From Dentipellis sp. KUC8613 (Eukaryota > Basidiomycota > Agaricomycetes > Russulales > Hericiaceae): a DNA stretch of 32,876 bases. Location of the stretch: the NCBI GenBank assembly GCA_002286715.1, contig NSJX01000130.1, forward strand, positions 1 to 32,876, in the 5' to 3' direction. This document shows positions 9,509 to 18,961 of this stretch, piece by piece. The notes under the pieces are model-generated. The model was not told the origin of the DNA, searched no databases, and saw nothing but the letters and a program-made list of their open reading frames with translations. A program made the position numbers and the translations under genes. Position 1 is the first letter of the stretch. Each line of letters opens with the position of its first letter.

Positions 9509-10573
9509 TCACTGTCTAACCCTCACCACCTTCCGCTTGCCCTTCCCTCCCATACCCGGGCCGCCAACCGCAGGGCCCGCGCCCTCCTGCGCATTCATGC
9601 CCGCCTTGACGGTGTCGATGAGCACGCCGGACGGCAGCGCGGGCGAGTACGCCGACACGCGGCTCGCGAGCGGCGGCACGAGCGGTTCTGGCGGCACAGG
9701 CAGCGGGCGCCCGCTCTGCACGGGTGGCTTCGCGCCACTGGCACCGCTGGATTTGCCCTTCGCGGACGCCTTGGAGGGCGCGGATTTCGACTTGGCGGGC
9801 TTCGGCGGGTGCGGGGGAGCAGGGGGCGTGGGGTACGTATAGGGCGCTTTGGGCGCGCTGTCGGGCTTGAGGCGCTGGATCTGGAACGAGATCGTCTCGA
9901 GGAGCTGTTTCTCTGTTACATTCAGATACAGCACAGAGAGAGGGGAGCAACGAGGGGAGATGAGCACGGAACTGTGGAGTAGAGCGCAGACACGCACTGG
10001 TCTTGATGCTGGGGTTGACGAGCCGGCCCTCCTTCTTCCACTGCACACGCACGCGGCCGGGGTTCTCCCAGTCGCGTGGGTGGCTCTTGTTCACCTCGTG
10101 CAGCGTGCCGAGCCCGAGGCGGTTGCTCGCCTCGGCGATGTCCTTGCTCAGCGGGAACCAGATGCTCTTCGCGCGCGAGATGCGGCGCGTGCCCGTCCCG
10201 TACGGCTGTTTCGCGTCGATGTAGATCGGGTAGATGCATGTCCACCTACGCGGGGCGTCAGTCGCATCTTTGTGCTAAAAAATGAGCGGTGAGGAGGGTC
10301 GGGGAAAACGCACTTCTTGTACGGGGTGATATCTGTCACCGAGGGTGGACCTTGACTGTGCGGCGATGCGGGGCCAGCGGCGGGGGTGGGCGCGAGCAAA
10401 GGGGGTGCCTCGTCATCGTCGTCATCATCCTCTTCGTCTGACACCGGCTCGCCATCGTCGCGAATTTCCTCGAGAATCGCGCCGCGCGTCCCTGTATTGG
10501 GGAGGGGGCGCGCGGGGAGCGGGAGATCGACGTCGTCGTCAAACTCCTCCACTATTGCTGTGCGTCGCGACAT
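9509..10573 (-). CDS. Signal recognition particle subunit SRP19/Sec65
   Basis: Binds the SRP RNA and helps assemble SRP54 onto it; the particle is built partly in the nucleolus and acts in the cytosol to target nascent secretory proteins to the ER. Exons on the minus strand: 10573-10314, 10245-9998, 9912-9509; 303 aa. The N-terminal 87 residues are a family-variable acidic region (EEFDDDVDL, then a Glu/Asp run). The SRP19 fold starts at W88 (WTCIYPIYIDAK) and contains RRISRAK, a HEVNKSHPRDW segment and the GRVRVQWK motif that contacts RNA in homologues. The tail is Pro/Ala/Ser-rich and ends in the basic KGKRKVVRVRQ. The ATG at 10573 was chosen; the only in-frame alternative nearby is a GTG. 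The gene is head-to-head with the JTB-like gene. Confidence 0.93.
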
Positions 10574-10745
10574 GTGCACAGATATCTATGGGGTATTTGG
10601 GCGATGTGGTGGAGAGCGCAGGAGGGTATGTGCGGTGATGGGCAGACAGAAGACTCGGTCGGGGTCAGATGCACAGAGCGGAAGAGCGCAGGGCGCGTTC
10701 CCACGGCTTTTACCCCGACCTCCTGCTTCATTTCATCCCGTCCTC
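10574..10745. promoter_or_regulatory. Shared divergent promoter, SRP19/JTB-like
   Basis: Only 172 bp separate the two start codons on opposite strands, so both 5' UTRs and core promoters must fit here. No TATA box was seen, which is usual for paired housekeeping promoters. Confidence 0.6.
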
Positions 10746-11355
10746 ATGCTCTGGTCCTCGACGACCGCAACGGTCATGTACACCGCTCATATCTATTTGC
10801 ACGGTGCAGACGCACTAACGTAGCGACGCTAGATTGCTCCTATCTTGCTTTCTCGTCGCGCAAGCGCAGCAGCACGCGACTTCGCCTCCAGCGCCCGCCA
10901 ATGACACGGAAGTAATCTGCTCGCCCTTTGGGCCCTGCGAGCCCTGTCCAGACGACGCTGTTCGTCGCCTCGATGCATAGCATCTCACCAATTATACTAA
11001 CCACCGCCCTCTCCAGCTGAACGAGCCTTTCTGCCAACCATTCGGCAACCGGCGGCTCATGCACTGCTCACGCAACCACGACTCCACATCCACATCCCCC
11101 ATTACGCACAGACCACCGGGGCACCGCCCACTGCCACAGGACACGCCGCAGGGCGAGACGCCCGCGTGGGAGTCGTGCGGCCGCATCGTCGAGCAGGAGC
11201 GCGCGGACTACTGGGAGTTCGTCGCGTGCAACGTGCTCTTCGCCGCGCTTGCGCTGTTCCTCGTGTTCGCGCGCTCGCGGCGGCTTGAGGCGCTGCAGGC
11301 AAGGAAGCTTGCGGCGCGGATAGGCCTACTGAGAAGCGGGCCTGGGGGATCGTAG
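10746..11355 (+). CDS. JTB-like type I membrane protein
   Basis: Predicted homologue of the JTB (jumping translocation breakpoint) family, small single-pass proteins with a Cys-rich outer domain; function in fungi unknown. Exons: 10746-10777, 10833-10959, 11017-11355; 165 aa. Residues 1 to about 22 (MLWSSTTATV, then ILLLSCFLVAQA) form a signal peptide. The Cys-rich part carries CSPFGPCEPCP, PFCQPFGNRR and MHC. Then come ESCGRIVEQERADYWEF, which matches the family's SCR-EQR-FW-F signature, one membrane helix (VLFAALALFLVF) and a basic cytosolic tail. The donor of intron 1 (GTACAC) and of intron 2 (GTTCGT) are weak, but both introns have CTAAC branch points and joining them restores one frame. 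The family call rests on pattern recognition. Confidence 0.75.
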
Positions 11356-12081
11356 TACTAGTCGTCCGCTGGGTGGCGGAGGTGAGGGGGATTCTCGGGA
11401 TACTAGACTTTTTTGTGAGTGCATGCTTGGTTGTCTAGGCGGTGCGTGTGCTTATCGATGACAGTATTGTACGCTTTTCGCATGCTGTGCGCGTAATTCG
11501 ACATCTGGGTGTTGGGTGCTTTGCGAGGCGCCTCGTGCCTCCTGTCGGAGTTGCCGCGTGGACGTAGGCGTTGGTGCTTTGCGCGCCCATGTCAGTGTAA
11601 GGTAAGGCATTCCGCATCCTAATATTCTAATCGCCGTCCATCTATCACCATGCGGCGGCGAGGAACGCAAGGTAAATCGCCCTCGCGCGAGCCACTCTTG
11701 GGCGCCTTCTCGGGATAATGGCTTCCATTGTCTCAGATTCCCGAAGGCCCTTGCTATACCATGGCACCTGCAATATTCCATCAAGCCGGCCTACGTAGCA
11801 TTCTCAGTACCGTTGCCATCTCCACAGGCAGTCTTTGTGTCGCATCGGGCACCCAGGGATCCGAGGGAACGAACAACAAAGCCAGCGGACAACGTGACGC
11901 GCCGCCGTTCCTTTCTTTTGTCCGCATCCGGCGACTGCCTTGGCTTTGGCCTCTTCCCTCGTCCGCCATCAGCTTCCATTTCCTAATATCGCGCCGCGGA
12001 GATGCAATTTGGACAAGGGGATGCGGACGGGGACAGGCACGCTGTGTTTGGAAAGGACAAATAAACATGGGCCCGGGGGTG
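11356..12081. other. Intergenic after JTB-like gene, no gene seen
   Basis: Short overlapping open frames occur on both strands with no recognised motif and no convincing chain of splice sites. Confidence 0.5.
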
Positions 12082-12089
12082 TATATAAG
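12082..12089 (+). promoter_or_regulatory. Strong TATA box (TATATAAG)
   Basis: A consensus TATATAAG is followed by a pyrimidine-rich tract (about 12106-12182) and an ATG at 12183, the usual arrangement of a well-expressed basidiomycete gene. This means something is probably transcribed rightward from about 12110, even though the product is uncertain. Confidence 0.6.
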
Positions 12090-12182
12090 ATGCCCTTGTT
12101 CTGCTGTATCCCCCCATCTCCTCTCCTCTCCACCCACCGCCCACTTCCAGCTCCCTCTGCTCACCGCTTCACAGCTGCTCTC

Positions 12183-12551
12183 ATGTTTCGGTGTGTCTGT
12201 CTCCTGATGGCGACGAGAGTGCTTAAGCTTGAGCTAGGCGACAACTTCAACACCAACGCCACTCCACCGACGACAGGCTCCCGCTCTCGGGAGCCGCTCT
12301 AGGCGACGTCTACGTGCAAGGACAAGCCTTGGCAACCGCCCGCAATGTGGGCCACTCATATCGGCATGCCGCCGAACTCTGGTGAGTCTATACAACTATG
12401 CCACCGTGCGCCACTCGCTGCCGCTGATCCGAACGGCAGAACATACGAAGACCCTTCGGTAGCGTGTTTCGCCCAGCTCTCATCGCTTACGCGGGACTGT
12501 TGCAGGTCAAGCTTCAAGCTCAAACGCAAAGCTCGACGCCACAAACAATAA
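12183..12551 (+). CDS. Possible small spliced gene, unknown product
   Basis: Not recognised. Unspliced, the ATG at 12183 gives only 39 codons. If 12191-12237 (GTGTGT to CTAG) and about 12385-12506 (GTGAGT to TTGCAG) are introns, the exons 12183-12190, 12238-12384 and 12507-12551 join into roughly 65 codons, including DDRLPLSGAALGDVYVQGQ and a basic tail KLKRKARRHKQ. No signal peptide, membrane helix or domain was seen. The case rests on the TATA box and CT-rich leader and on both splices keeping the frame open. A non-coding RNA is an equal alternative. Confidence 0.25.
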
Positions 12552-13560
12552 TACGCACAACCACAACCGCAAGTGCATTGACTCGTCTGCGTCAACAATC
12601 AAGCTTCTGCTGCTCCGGTCTGGGTCTGAGTCTGAGTCCGAGGTGTGCTCTCCGCTGCTCCTGAGTCCGTGTTCGTGATGCTGCCGCCGCCCGCAAGATT
12701 GAGTGTGCGCCGTGAGCGCGGGATCGGTCGGTGTTCTTGCTCCCTGCTCGTCATCGCGCGTGCTGATATGATATCTCCCCCTTGTTGTAGATCCGCAACT
12801 GTCTCCCGCTGAGCTGAGCTGAGTGCATCAAGACGAAAGACGAAAGATAAAAGACAAAAGACAACAGTTCCTGTTTCGCGGTTCCGCTGCTCTGAGTTCC
12901 GCGTCTCTTGCGCGTCTTACTATACTCTTCTCCCTTCTTCCCCTTTATTCCCCACATTCCGCTTCCCTTTCCCCTTCATCTACGATACCACGACCCAGCG
13001 CACGCACCTTAGAGGCTGGGGAGTTACAACGGGCGAGGGGCAACCGACCCCGTTCCCTACAGACGCAAGAGGCCAAAAACAAGAGCCCAGGCACAAAGCC
13101 AATGGTCGTAGGTTATTAACCGTCTCTTGCCTTCAATGGCCGGGGGTGCACGCTGGGCCACTTTTATTTTTATTCTTAATTTTATTTTGGTTTGGCGTTC
13201 TGAGCACATCATGTCGAGATGCGAGTGACAATGTAATAAATGGTTCCGTCTCCTGTTGGCATTGTGCGGTGCTTGCCGAAGCCTGCTGGTACCTGGTCTC
13301 TGGGCTGGGGCTGGTGGCTGGTGGGCACTGTGGGGTGTTGGTGGGGGATGGGGGTGGGTTTGGGGCTTTCTCGGAACTTCTTGTGTGATCTTGAGTTGAG
13401 GGATATCCTGCATGGTCAACGACCAGTGGCCAATCAAGGCCCTGTCGACCCACGACATCGACATCTGCAAAATCGACCCTCTCCATTAAGCATACTGCAC
13501 GGGTAGTAGATAGTCTATACTTTTGAGCAGCCTCGAAACGACACACGGCCGCCCCGACGC
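12552..13560. other. Intergenic, 3' of AK6, with G-rich tract
   Basis: No supported gene. It contains short GAAAGA/AAAGACA repeats (about 12828-12865), CT-rich sequence (12900-12990) and a plus-strand run of G-tracts at 13332-13365 that fits a G-quadruplex pattern. Part of it may be the 3' UTR of the converging AK6 gene. Confidence 0.5.
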
Positions 13561-14284
13561 CTATTCGGCGACGCCGTGGTCCCGCCGCCACGCCTCGATC
13601 CACTGCACGATCCGCGCGACGTTCGCCTGCATGTCCTCCGCGCTCTCGCTGCGCAGCTCGACGACGACCTCGGGCGCGTACGACGCGCGCGCCTCGTCGA
13701 TCACGACGTCCATAATCTCCGCCTCGTTGTTCTCCTGGATCTTCTTCAGCGGGTAATTCCTGCACAAACGCCCCCGCGCGCATGCGTCAGATAGACCCAC
13801 ATATCTCCGGCGAGCAGCAGGAGGCAGGGAGGGACACGCACCGCTTCTCGAGCCGCTCCCACAGCAGGGTGTGATCGCACCGCAGCACGACGACGAGGTC
13901 CGCCCAGCGCTCGGGGAACGCCTCGCACGTGTGCCAGTCCAGGATGAGGCCCCCCTCGGCCGTGAGCGGCTCGATCTCGTCGAGCACCTGTCGTCCACCC
14001 ATGACACCAATTTGAGCATCGTGGTCAGCGCGTGTTCGGTGAGCCCATACTGCACACGGCGGGGTGCAGGCACGCACCTTGTCCTCGTCGACGGTGTAGC
14101 TCTGCCACTCCTCGTCGTACCCCTCGTGCAGCCCGCGCTCCTTCACCCACTCGCCGACGTTGATGTGCTGCAGCGGCACGGGCGACTCTTCTGCGAGCAG
14201 CGCTGCGTGCGTCGACTTGCCCGTCCCGGGCGTGCCGGTGATCACGATGATGGGGCTTTTGCGGGTGGGGGGCTCGGCGGACAT
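13561..14284 (-). CDS. Adenylate kinase 6 / Fap7 (nuclear P-loop NTPase)
   Basis: Small AMP-kinase-like ATPase. In yeast, Fap7 binds Rps14 and is needed for the last cleavage of 20S pre-rRNA in 40S assembly. Minus-strand exons: 14284-14078, 13987-13842, 13759-13561; 183 aa, normal for the family. Seen: P-loop GTPGTGKS (residues 17-24), NVGEWVKE, the family-specific YDEEW and VDEDKV, the Walker-B-like LILDWHTCEAFPERW region, a DLVVVLRCDHTLLWERLEKR stretch and the NYPLKKIQENNEAEI lid/core. It ends in QWIEAWRRDHGVAE like its homologues. The ATG at 14284 gives the expected short lead before the P-loop. It diverges from the chitinase gene 1.2 kb away. Confidence 0.95.
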
Positions 14285-15451
14285 GCGGTGTGTAATGTTG
14301 AGTGTGGTGAGTGTGAGGGGGAGAGAAAGGAGAAAGACTGGGTGAACAGGTTGGGGGATGTGGGGAGGAGGAAAAGTTAACGTTGGGCGTGCGCGCGTCT
14401 GGTGTCGATCGCGATCATCACTGCGCCGGACTCGCGGCCAAAGCTACTTGAATGGAGTTGCTTCACGCCAGTATGTGCGTGGACTTGTTGGCCTCTTGCT
14501 TGCTCTTCATCATCATCACCGTTCGGACCTCCTCGCCTGCTCGGCTCTGGAAGCTTGACAGACTGAAGGTTTTCTATCCGATTTTTCTTCTTCGAAGGTA
14601 GGCGTGAAGGTGATTGAAATTCTAGCAGGTATGCTCCTTCAGGATATGATCTGACGATGGCAAGCACCACGGCTCGTTTCTGGGACTGTGGAGGATGATT
14701 TTCGTATCGTGCCCATGCCATGCGCTCTATTCATTTTCATGCATCGCGATAACGGTGCGTCGAATCTCATAATGTCGCAGCTGAACCATAGTTATCCCCA
14801 GATCTCCACGTGTTCGCCACGAGGTTGCATCCAGCTCAAGCTTATGATAATTTATCCCGCACTGTATAGCATGATATAAGGTATACATGGACCAACAAAT
14901 ATTTGCCGCGTGGTTTAGGCTCGCCAACAGATGCAACGTGCATGCCCTCTTCCTCGCTCTCGTCGGCGTTCTCGCTCTTCGCCGATCGTGTGCCGGTCTG
15001 CCAGCCTGAGCTCGCCCTTCCTTTGCACCAGCACCGTGACTGCTAGTGAGCAGCTCACAATCCTATTTTTGAACCATCTGACATACATAGACTATCGGTC
15101 ATATCACTGAAAGCAGGTTGAGGGTGCCATTAGGTCCGGCTACAGACATGCGCATGACAGGGGGCGAGCCTATCGAGCGGCGACCACAGGCCATAGATCT
15201 GTACACGTCCATCTCCATCCGTGCCCCCGTCCCCTTCCAAATCCAGCCTCATCATCATCGCAATCCTGACTGGCGGCCTCCGCATTGTCATGATCACGAC
15301 AAGCAGTCTGCCCGTCCGCCATCCGCCGTCCGCCATTCGACGTCCAGGCGTCTATCTACAAAAGCAGGCTGCACATCATGCTGTCCCCAAAGACTGATAC
15401 CTCGCAATCCCCTCCCCCCTCCACCTCATTCACGCTCATATCGCCCAGGCC
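14285..15451. other. Spacer between AK6 and chitinase genes
   Basis: Contains both divergent promoters. The stretch just before the chitinase start (about 15395-15440) is pyrimidine-rich, and CTACAAAAG near 15356 is a weak TATA candidate. A minus-strand open frame at 14377-14721 (114 codons) has no recognised motif and is judged chance. Confidence 0.5.
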
Positions 15452-17295
15452 ATGCTCGCGCCTCTGTCCTTGGCGTCTCTCGCAGTCGTCCTCCTCCCAC
15501 TAACACGGGCTGCGCCCCACTGTGCCCTCAATGCGCGCGATAATGCCCCCACGTCCAGCGTTACAGGCGGTACGCCCGCGTCTGGGTCTGGGTCCGGATC
15601 CGGCAATGGGTCTGTCATCGCGAGCGCCTGGTACGCGGCGTGGCATAGCGCGGACTACACCCTACAAGATGTAAGCTGGAGCAAGTACAGCTCGATGATC
15701 TATTCGTTCGCGTGAGTGTCTGCGAAGCAAATGCGATGCGTACGCGGGCTTATTGATGGTGCGCGAACGCTATGCAGGACGACGACGCCCGACGTGAACA
15801 CCATCGGGCTCGCATCCTCCGATACACAGCTCCTCCCGCAGTTCGTGCAAACCGCGCACCAGAACGTACGTCCCACGCGCCCATAATTTCGCATCGAACG
15901 TTCGGCTTATACTCATCTTGATACAGAACGTTGACGCGATACTGTCCATCGGCGGGTGGACCGGCTCGCTGTACTTCTCGCCCGCAGTCGCCACCGCGGA
16001 CAACCGCACTGCATTCGCGCAGGCGGTCATGGGCGTGGTGAAGCAGTACGACCTCGACGGTGTCGAATTCGAGTACGTACCCCATTCCTTTCTCTTTCTC
16101 TCCCTTTCCCTGCACCACCCGGTATCATCCCCCACAAACCGATATTGATAAAACACCACGCACCACAGTTGGGAATACCCAGGCAAGCAGGGCATCGGCT
16201 GCAACGCCATGTCCGCGTCCGACAGCGCGAACTTCCTCTCCTTCCTGCAGGAGCTGCGCCAGCAGGACGGCGCGGACGCGCTCCAGCTCTCCGCCGCCGT
16301 CTCCGTGACGCCCTTCGTCGGCGCGGACGGGACGCCCATGACGGACGTGTCCGATTTCGCGAAGGTGCTCGACCACATCGGTGGGTCCCTGTTCCTGCCC
16401 TCTGCCTGCGAAAATATGAATTGTGGTTCTGACTTTCTCTTCATTTTCCTCTCTTATTGCGCTGTCACGTGTTCCCGCCGCCACTAGAGGTCATGAATTA
16501 CGACATCTGGGGCTCCTGGTCGCCCACCGTAGGCCCGAACGCGCCGCTCAACGACACCTGCGCGCAGACACAAGCAGGCTCCGCCGTATCCGCCGTCGCA
16601 GCATGGACGAAAGCAGGCTTTCCCGCCTCGCAGATCCTCCTCGGCGTCGCGTCCTACGGGCACAGCTTCCACGTCGCACAGAGCGCCGCGCTCGCCACCT
16701 CTGCCTCCGCCTCTTCCGCTTCTTCCACCAACGATACAGGCAGCAGCGGGGGCAACAGCAGCACGCTCGCGGCGTACCCCGCCTTCGACAAGTCGCAGCA
16801 GCCCGCGGGCGACAAGTGGGACGCGACGGCAGACGGCATGACGGACGTGTGCGGTAACCCGGACGTCGTCGGCGGCGTGTTCGACTTCTGGGGCCTCATC
16901 GACGGCGGGTTCTTGACGTCGAATGGGACGGTCGCGCAGGGGATTGATTACCAGTATGACGACTGCAGCCAGACGGTGCGTGAGATCCGTGTTTTGTGCA
17001 AGAAAGGGGATGGGATTTTTGATTTTGGGTTGCAGCCGTATGTGTATAACCCGACCTCGCAGGTTATGGTGTCGTATGACGATGCGACGTCGTTTGGTAC
17101 GCAATCCTATTATTTTGTGACCTAAGGGGACGTGTGCTGATGTTCGTTGGTTTGCCATTGTTAGCTGCAAAGGGCCAATTTATCAGCACCGCTGGCCTAG
17201 CTGGCTTCGCGATGTGGGAAGCGGGGGGCGACCGCAACGATATTTTGCTCGACGCAATTACCGGCGGCATGGGTGTCGATAGCACCGGATGCTAG
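15452..17295 (+). CDS. Secreted GH18 chitinase
   Basis: Predicted extracellular family 18 glycoside hydrolase that cleaves beta-1,4-linked N-acetylglucosamine chains. Exons: 15452-15711, 15778-15865, 15927-16072, 16169-16380, 16488-16975, 17036-17096, 17165-17295; 461 aa. Signal peptide about 1-20 (MLAPLSLASLAVVLLPLTRA), a Ser/Gly linker (about 35-54), then the TIM barrel: SIGGW (123-127), catalytic segment DGVEFDWEYP (160-169, general acid E167), VMNYDIWG (237-244) and a late AGFAMWEAGGD strand. The codon for D165 is split by intron 3 (GA|T). The usual motif is DGxDxDWE; here the middle Asp is Glu (E163). A Ser/Thr/Gly-rich insertion lies around AASATSAS-like sequence near 16690-16770. No carbohydrate-binding module was seen. 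Confidence 0.92.
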
Positions 17296-17630
17296 TCAAT
17301 GGAAGCGGGGGGAAAGTTAAGAAATCAAATACGGTCGCTACTCGTGAGGATGGTCAAGAGTAACTTATTATCTTATATGATTCGTTGGCCAGCTGGTGTT
17401 GTGTCTTCATGTTTATACCCTTCATGTAACTGGCATATGGTCCATCATGATATACAACTGTACAAAGAATATGAGTGCATGGAGTAATGCCGCATGTTAG
17501 TCGAAGGATACCTACGGTGGACAAAAGGCTACAGGAAATACATACGAAAAAAATAGCAGCGGTAAGAATCGGAAGCAAGAACAATGACAGGTAGCTCAGG
17601 GCACAGCGGAGCACCCTTAACGCCCCACCA
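17296..17630. other. Convergent 3' spacer, chitinase and SWC5
   Basis: AT-richer sequence between two converging genes; nothing recognised. Confidence 0.6.
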
Positions 17631-18651
17631 TCACGTCCGCCTTCGCTTCCGACCCTTACTCGCATCGAACATCTCATCCCTGCGCTCCTCCACCCGTTGG
17701 AGAAACTGCACCTTCTCCAAATACCCACCGCCTCTCTGATTGGCCTCCAATTCATCCTTCAGCCCAGGGTCCTGCACATGGGCCGACCAATCCATGGCAG
17801 ATTTCTCCAGGGTGGTCAGCTTCTTCGCCTTCTGGGCAGACGTCGAGGACCCGGGCAGCTCGGCGAGCTGCACCTTAGGCTTGCGGCGGCCGGGCGGCTT
17901 CCTGCCCGTCCCCGTCCCTGACGCTGCCCCTATCGGTGCGGTCCGCGGGGCCGGCGAAGACGAAGACGAAGGGGCAGCAGGGGACGGCGCCACGGCGGAC
18001 GGCGTGGGAGGTCCTGCAGGGTCCTTTGAATCCGCATTCGACGCGGAAGCAGCAGGGTCGGCCCCGCTCCCAGGCGGGCGCCATACGGGCCACTTGCGCG
18101 CCTCGTCCGAGTCTGCAGGCACCTCCTTCACCTCTCTGTCACGATCGCGTGCTCGCAGGCATTAACCACAGATATGAAAGCCGCACGGGCCCGCAGAGAC
18201 ACTCACATTACATCATCGCCCGCGAATCGATACCGCTTCTCGATTTTCACCATCTCCGGCGCGTTTGCGTCCGCGGGTGGTTTCGGGGTGGCACTAGTGC
18301 TCGCCACAGACGCCTGGAAGCCTGCCCATAGCTCCTCGCGGGCCCTGCGGTCGTGCGGCCCTGGGTCAGTCGGACGTGCGGGGCGCAGGACACGATGTGC
18401 GATGGGGTCGCATGACTCACTTCTTCTGTGCTGCTTCCTCTTCTGCGGTTAATCTTGGAGACCGTGTCGGACTGCCTGCGTTCCGCGGACGCTTCGTGTC
18501 GCGCTCGTCGCCCGACGAGTCAGATTCTAGGCTATATTCAGTATATATTATGCTCGATATTTGCGAGGTCAATACCATGCTGGTTTGTGGGCACAAAATC
18601 GGGGTCGTCCTCTGAATCCGAGTCGTGCTGGTGTGTGGCAGCTGCGCTCAT
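17631..18651 (-). CDS. SWR1-complex protein 5 (BCNT/CFDP1 family)
   Basis: Nuclear subunit of the SWR1 remodeller, which replaces H2A with H2A.Z; Swc5 binds H2A-H2B and stimulates the ATPase. Minus-strand exons: 18651-18576, 18526-18421, 18344-18207, 18135-17631; 274 aa. Seen: an acidic N-terminus (HDSDSEDDPDFVP, then ESDSSGDERDTKRPR), a helix KKKAREELWAGFQASV, a low-complexity Ala/Pro/Ser middle, and the C-terminal BCNT domain (about 211-270) with EKSAMDWSAHV, LKDELEANQRGGGYLEKV and FLQRVEERR, ending in a basic GRKRRRT. At exon 3 two acceptors lie close together; only the downstream one (exon from 18344) keeps the frame and gives the conserved KKKAR. A 29-bp inverted repeat lies just upstream of the ATG. 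Confidence 0.93.
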
Positions 18652-18679
18652 GGTGGTCGTGTTCAAGATGCGAGGTTAC

Positions 18680-18708
18680 GTAATAACGCCTTACGAAGGC
18701 GTTATTAC
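18680..18708. repeat. Perfect 13-bp inverted repeat upstream of SWC5
   Basis: GTAATAACGCCTT, loop ACG, then its exact complement. It lies 29 bp upstream of the SWC5 start codon, so it is in the 5' UTR or core promoter, and could form a hairpin in RNA or be a dimeric protein-binding site. Confidence 0.8.
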
Positions 18709-18961
18709 TCCTTTTCATTTCCGGCGCTAACGATCTCTCAGATTTGGCGCTCGACCAGGCTGATCTCACCGCACATGAGGGTGTGAACTTAAAGTTTGCG
18801 CTTTCTGCTTCGAAGAGGGCGTGGATTGACAAGACAGAGGCAGTTAATGCGACAGGGTAAGCGAGTATATAGAGATTGAGGTATGCGTGACGATTAGCTA
18901 GGTATCATATGGAGACTGCAACTGCGACTGCTCAACCACAACACTCGACGCACAAGCCACT

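Noticed and set aside
11781..12164. 127-codon minus-strand open frame
   Set aside because: Runs antisense through the TATA box and pyrimidine leader; no motif.
14377..14721. 114-codon minus-strand open frame upstream of AK6
   Set aside because: Composition and motifs unconvincing, no promoter or splice support.
16060..16080. Reading the chitinase motif as DGVEFEW with the last Asp lost
   Set aside because: The Glu codon is an artefact of reading into the intron; splicing at GA|GTACGT restores GAT (Asp).
18341..18365. Upstream acceptor for SWC5 exon 3
   Set aside because: It breaks the reading frame; the acceptor a few bases downstream keeps the conserved KKKAR helix.
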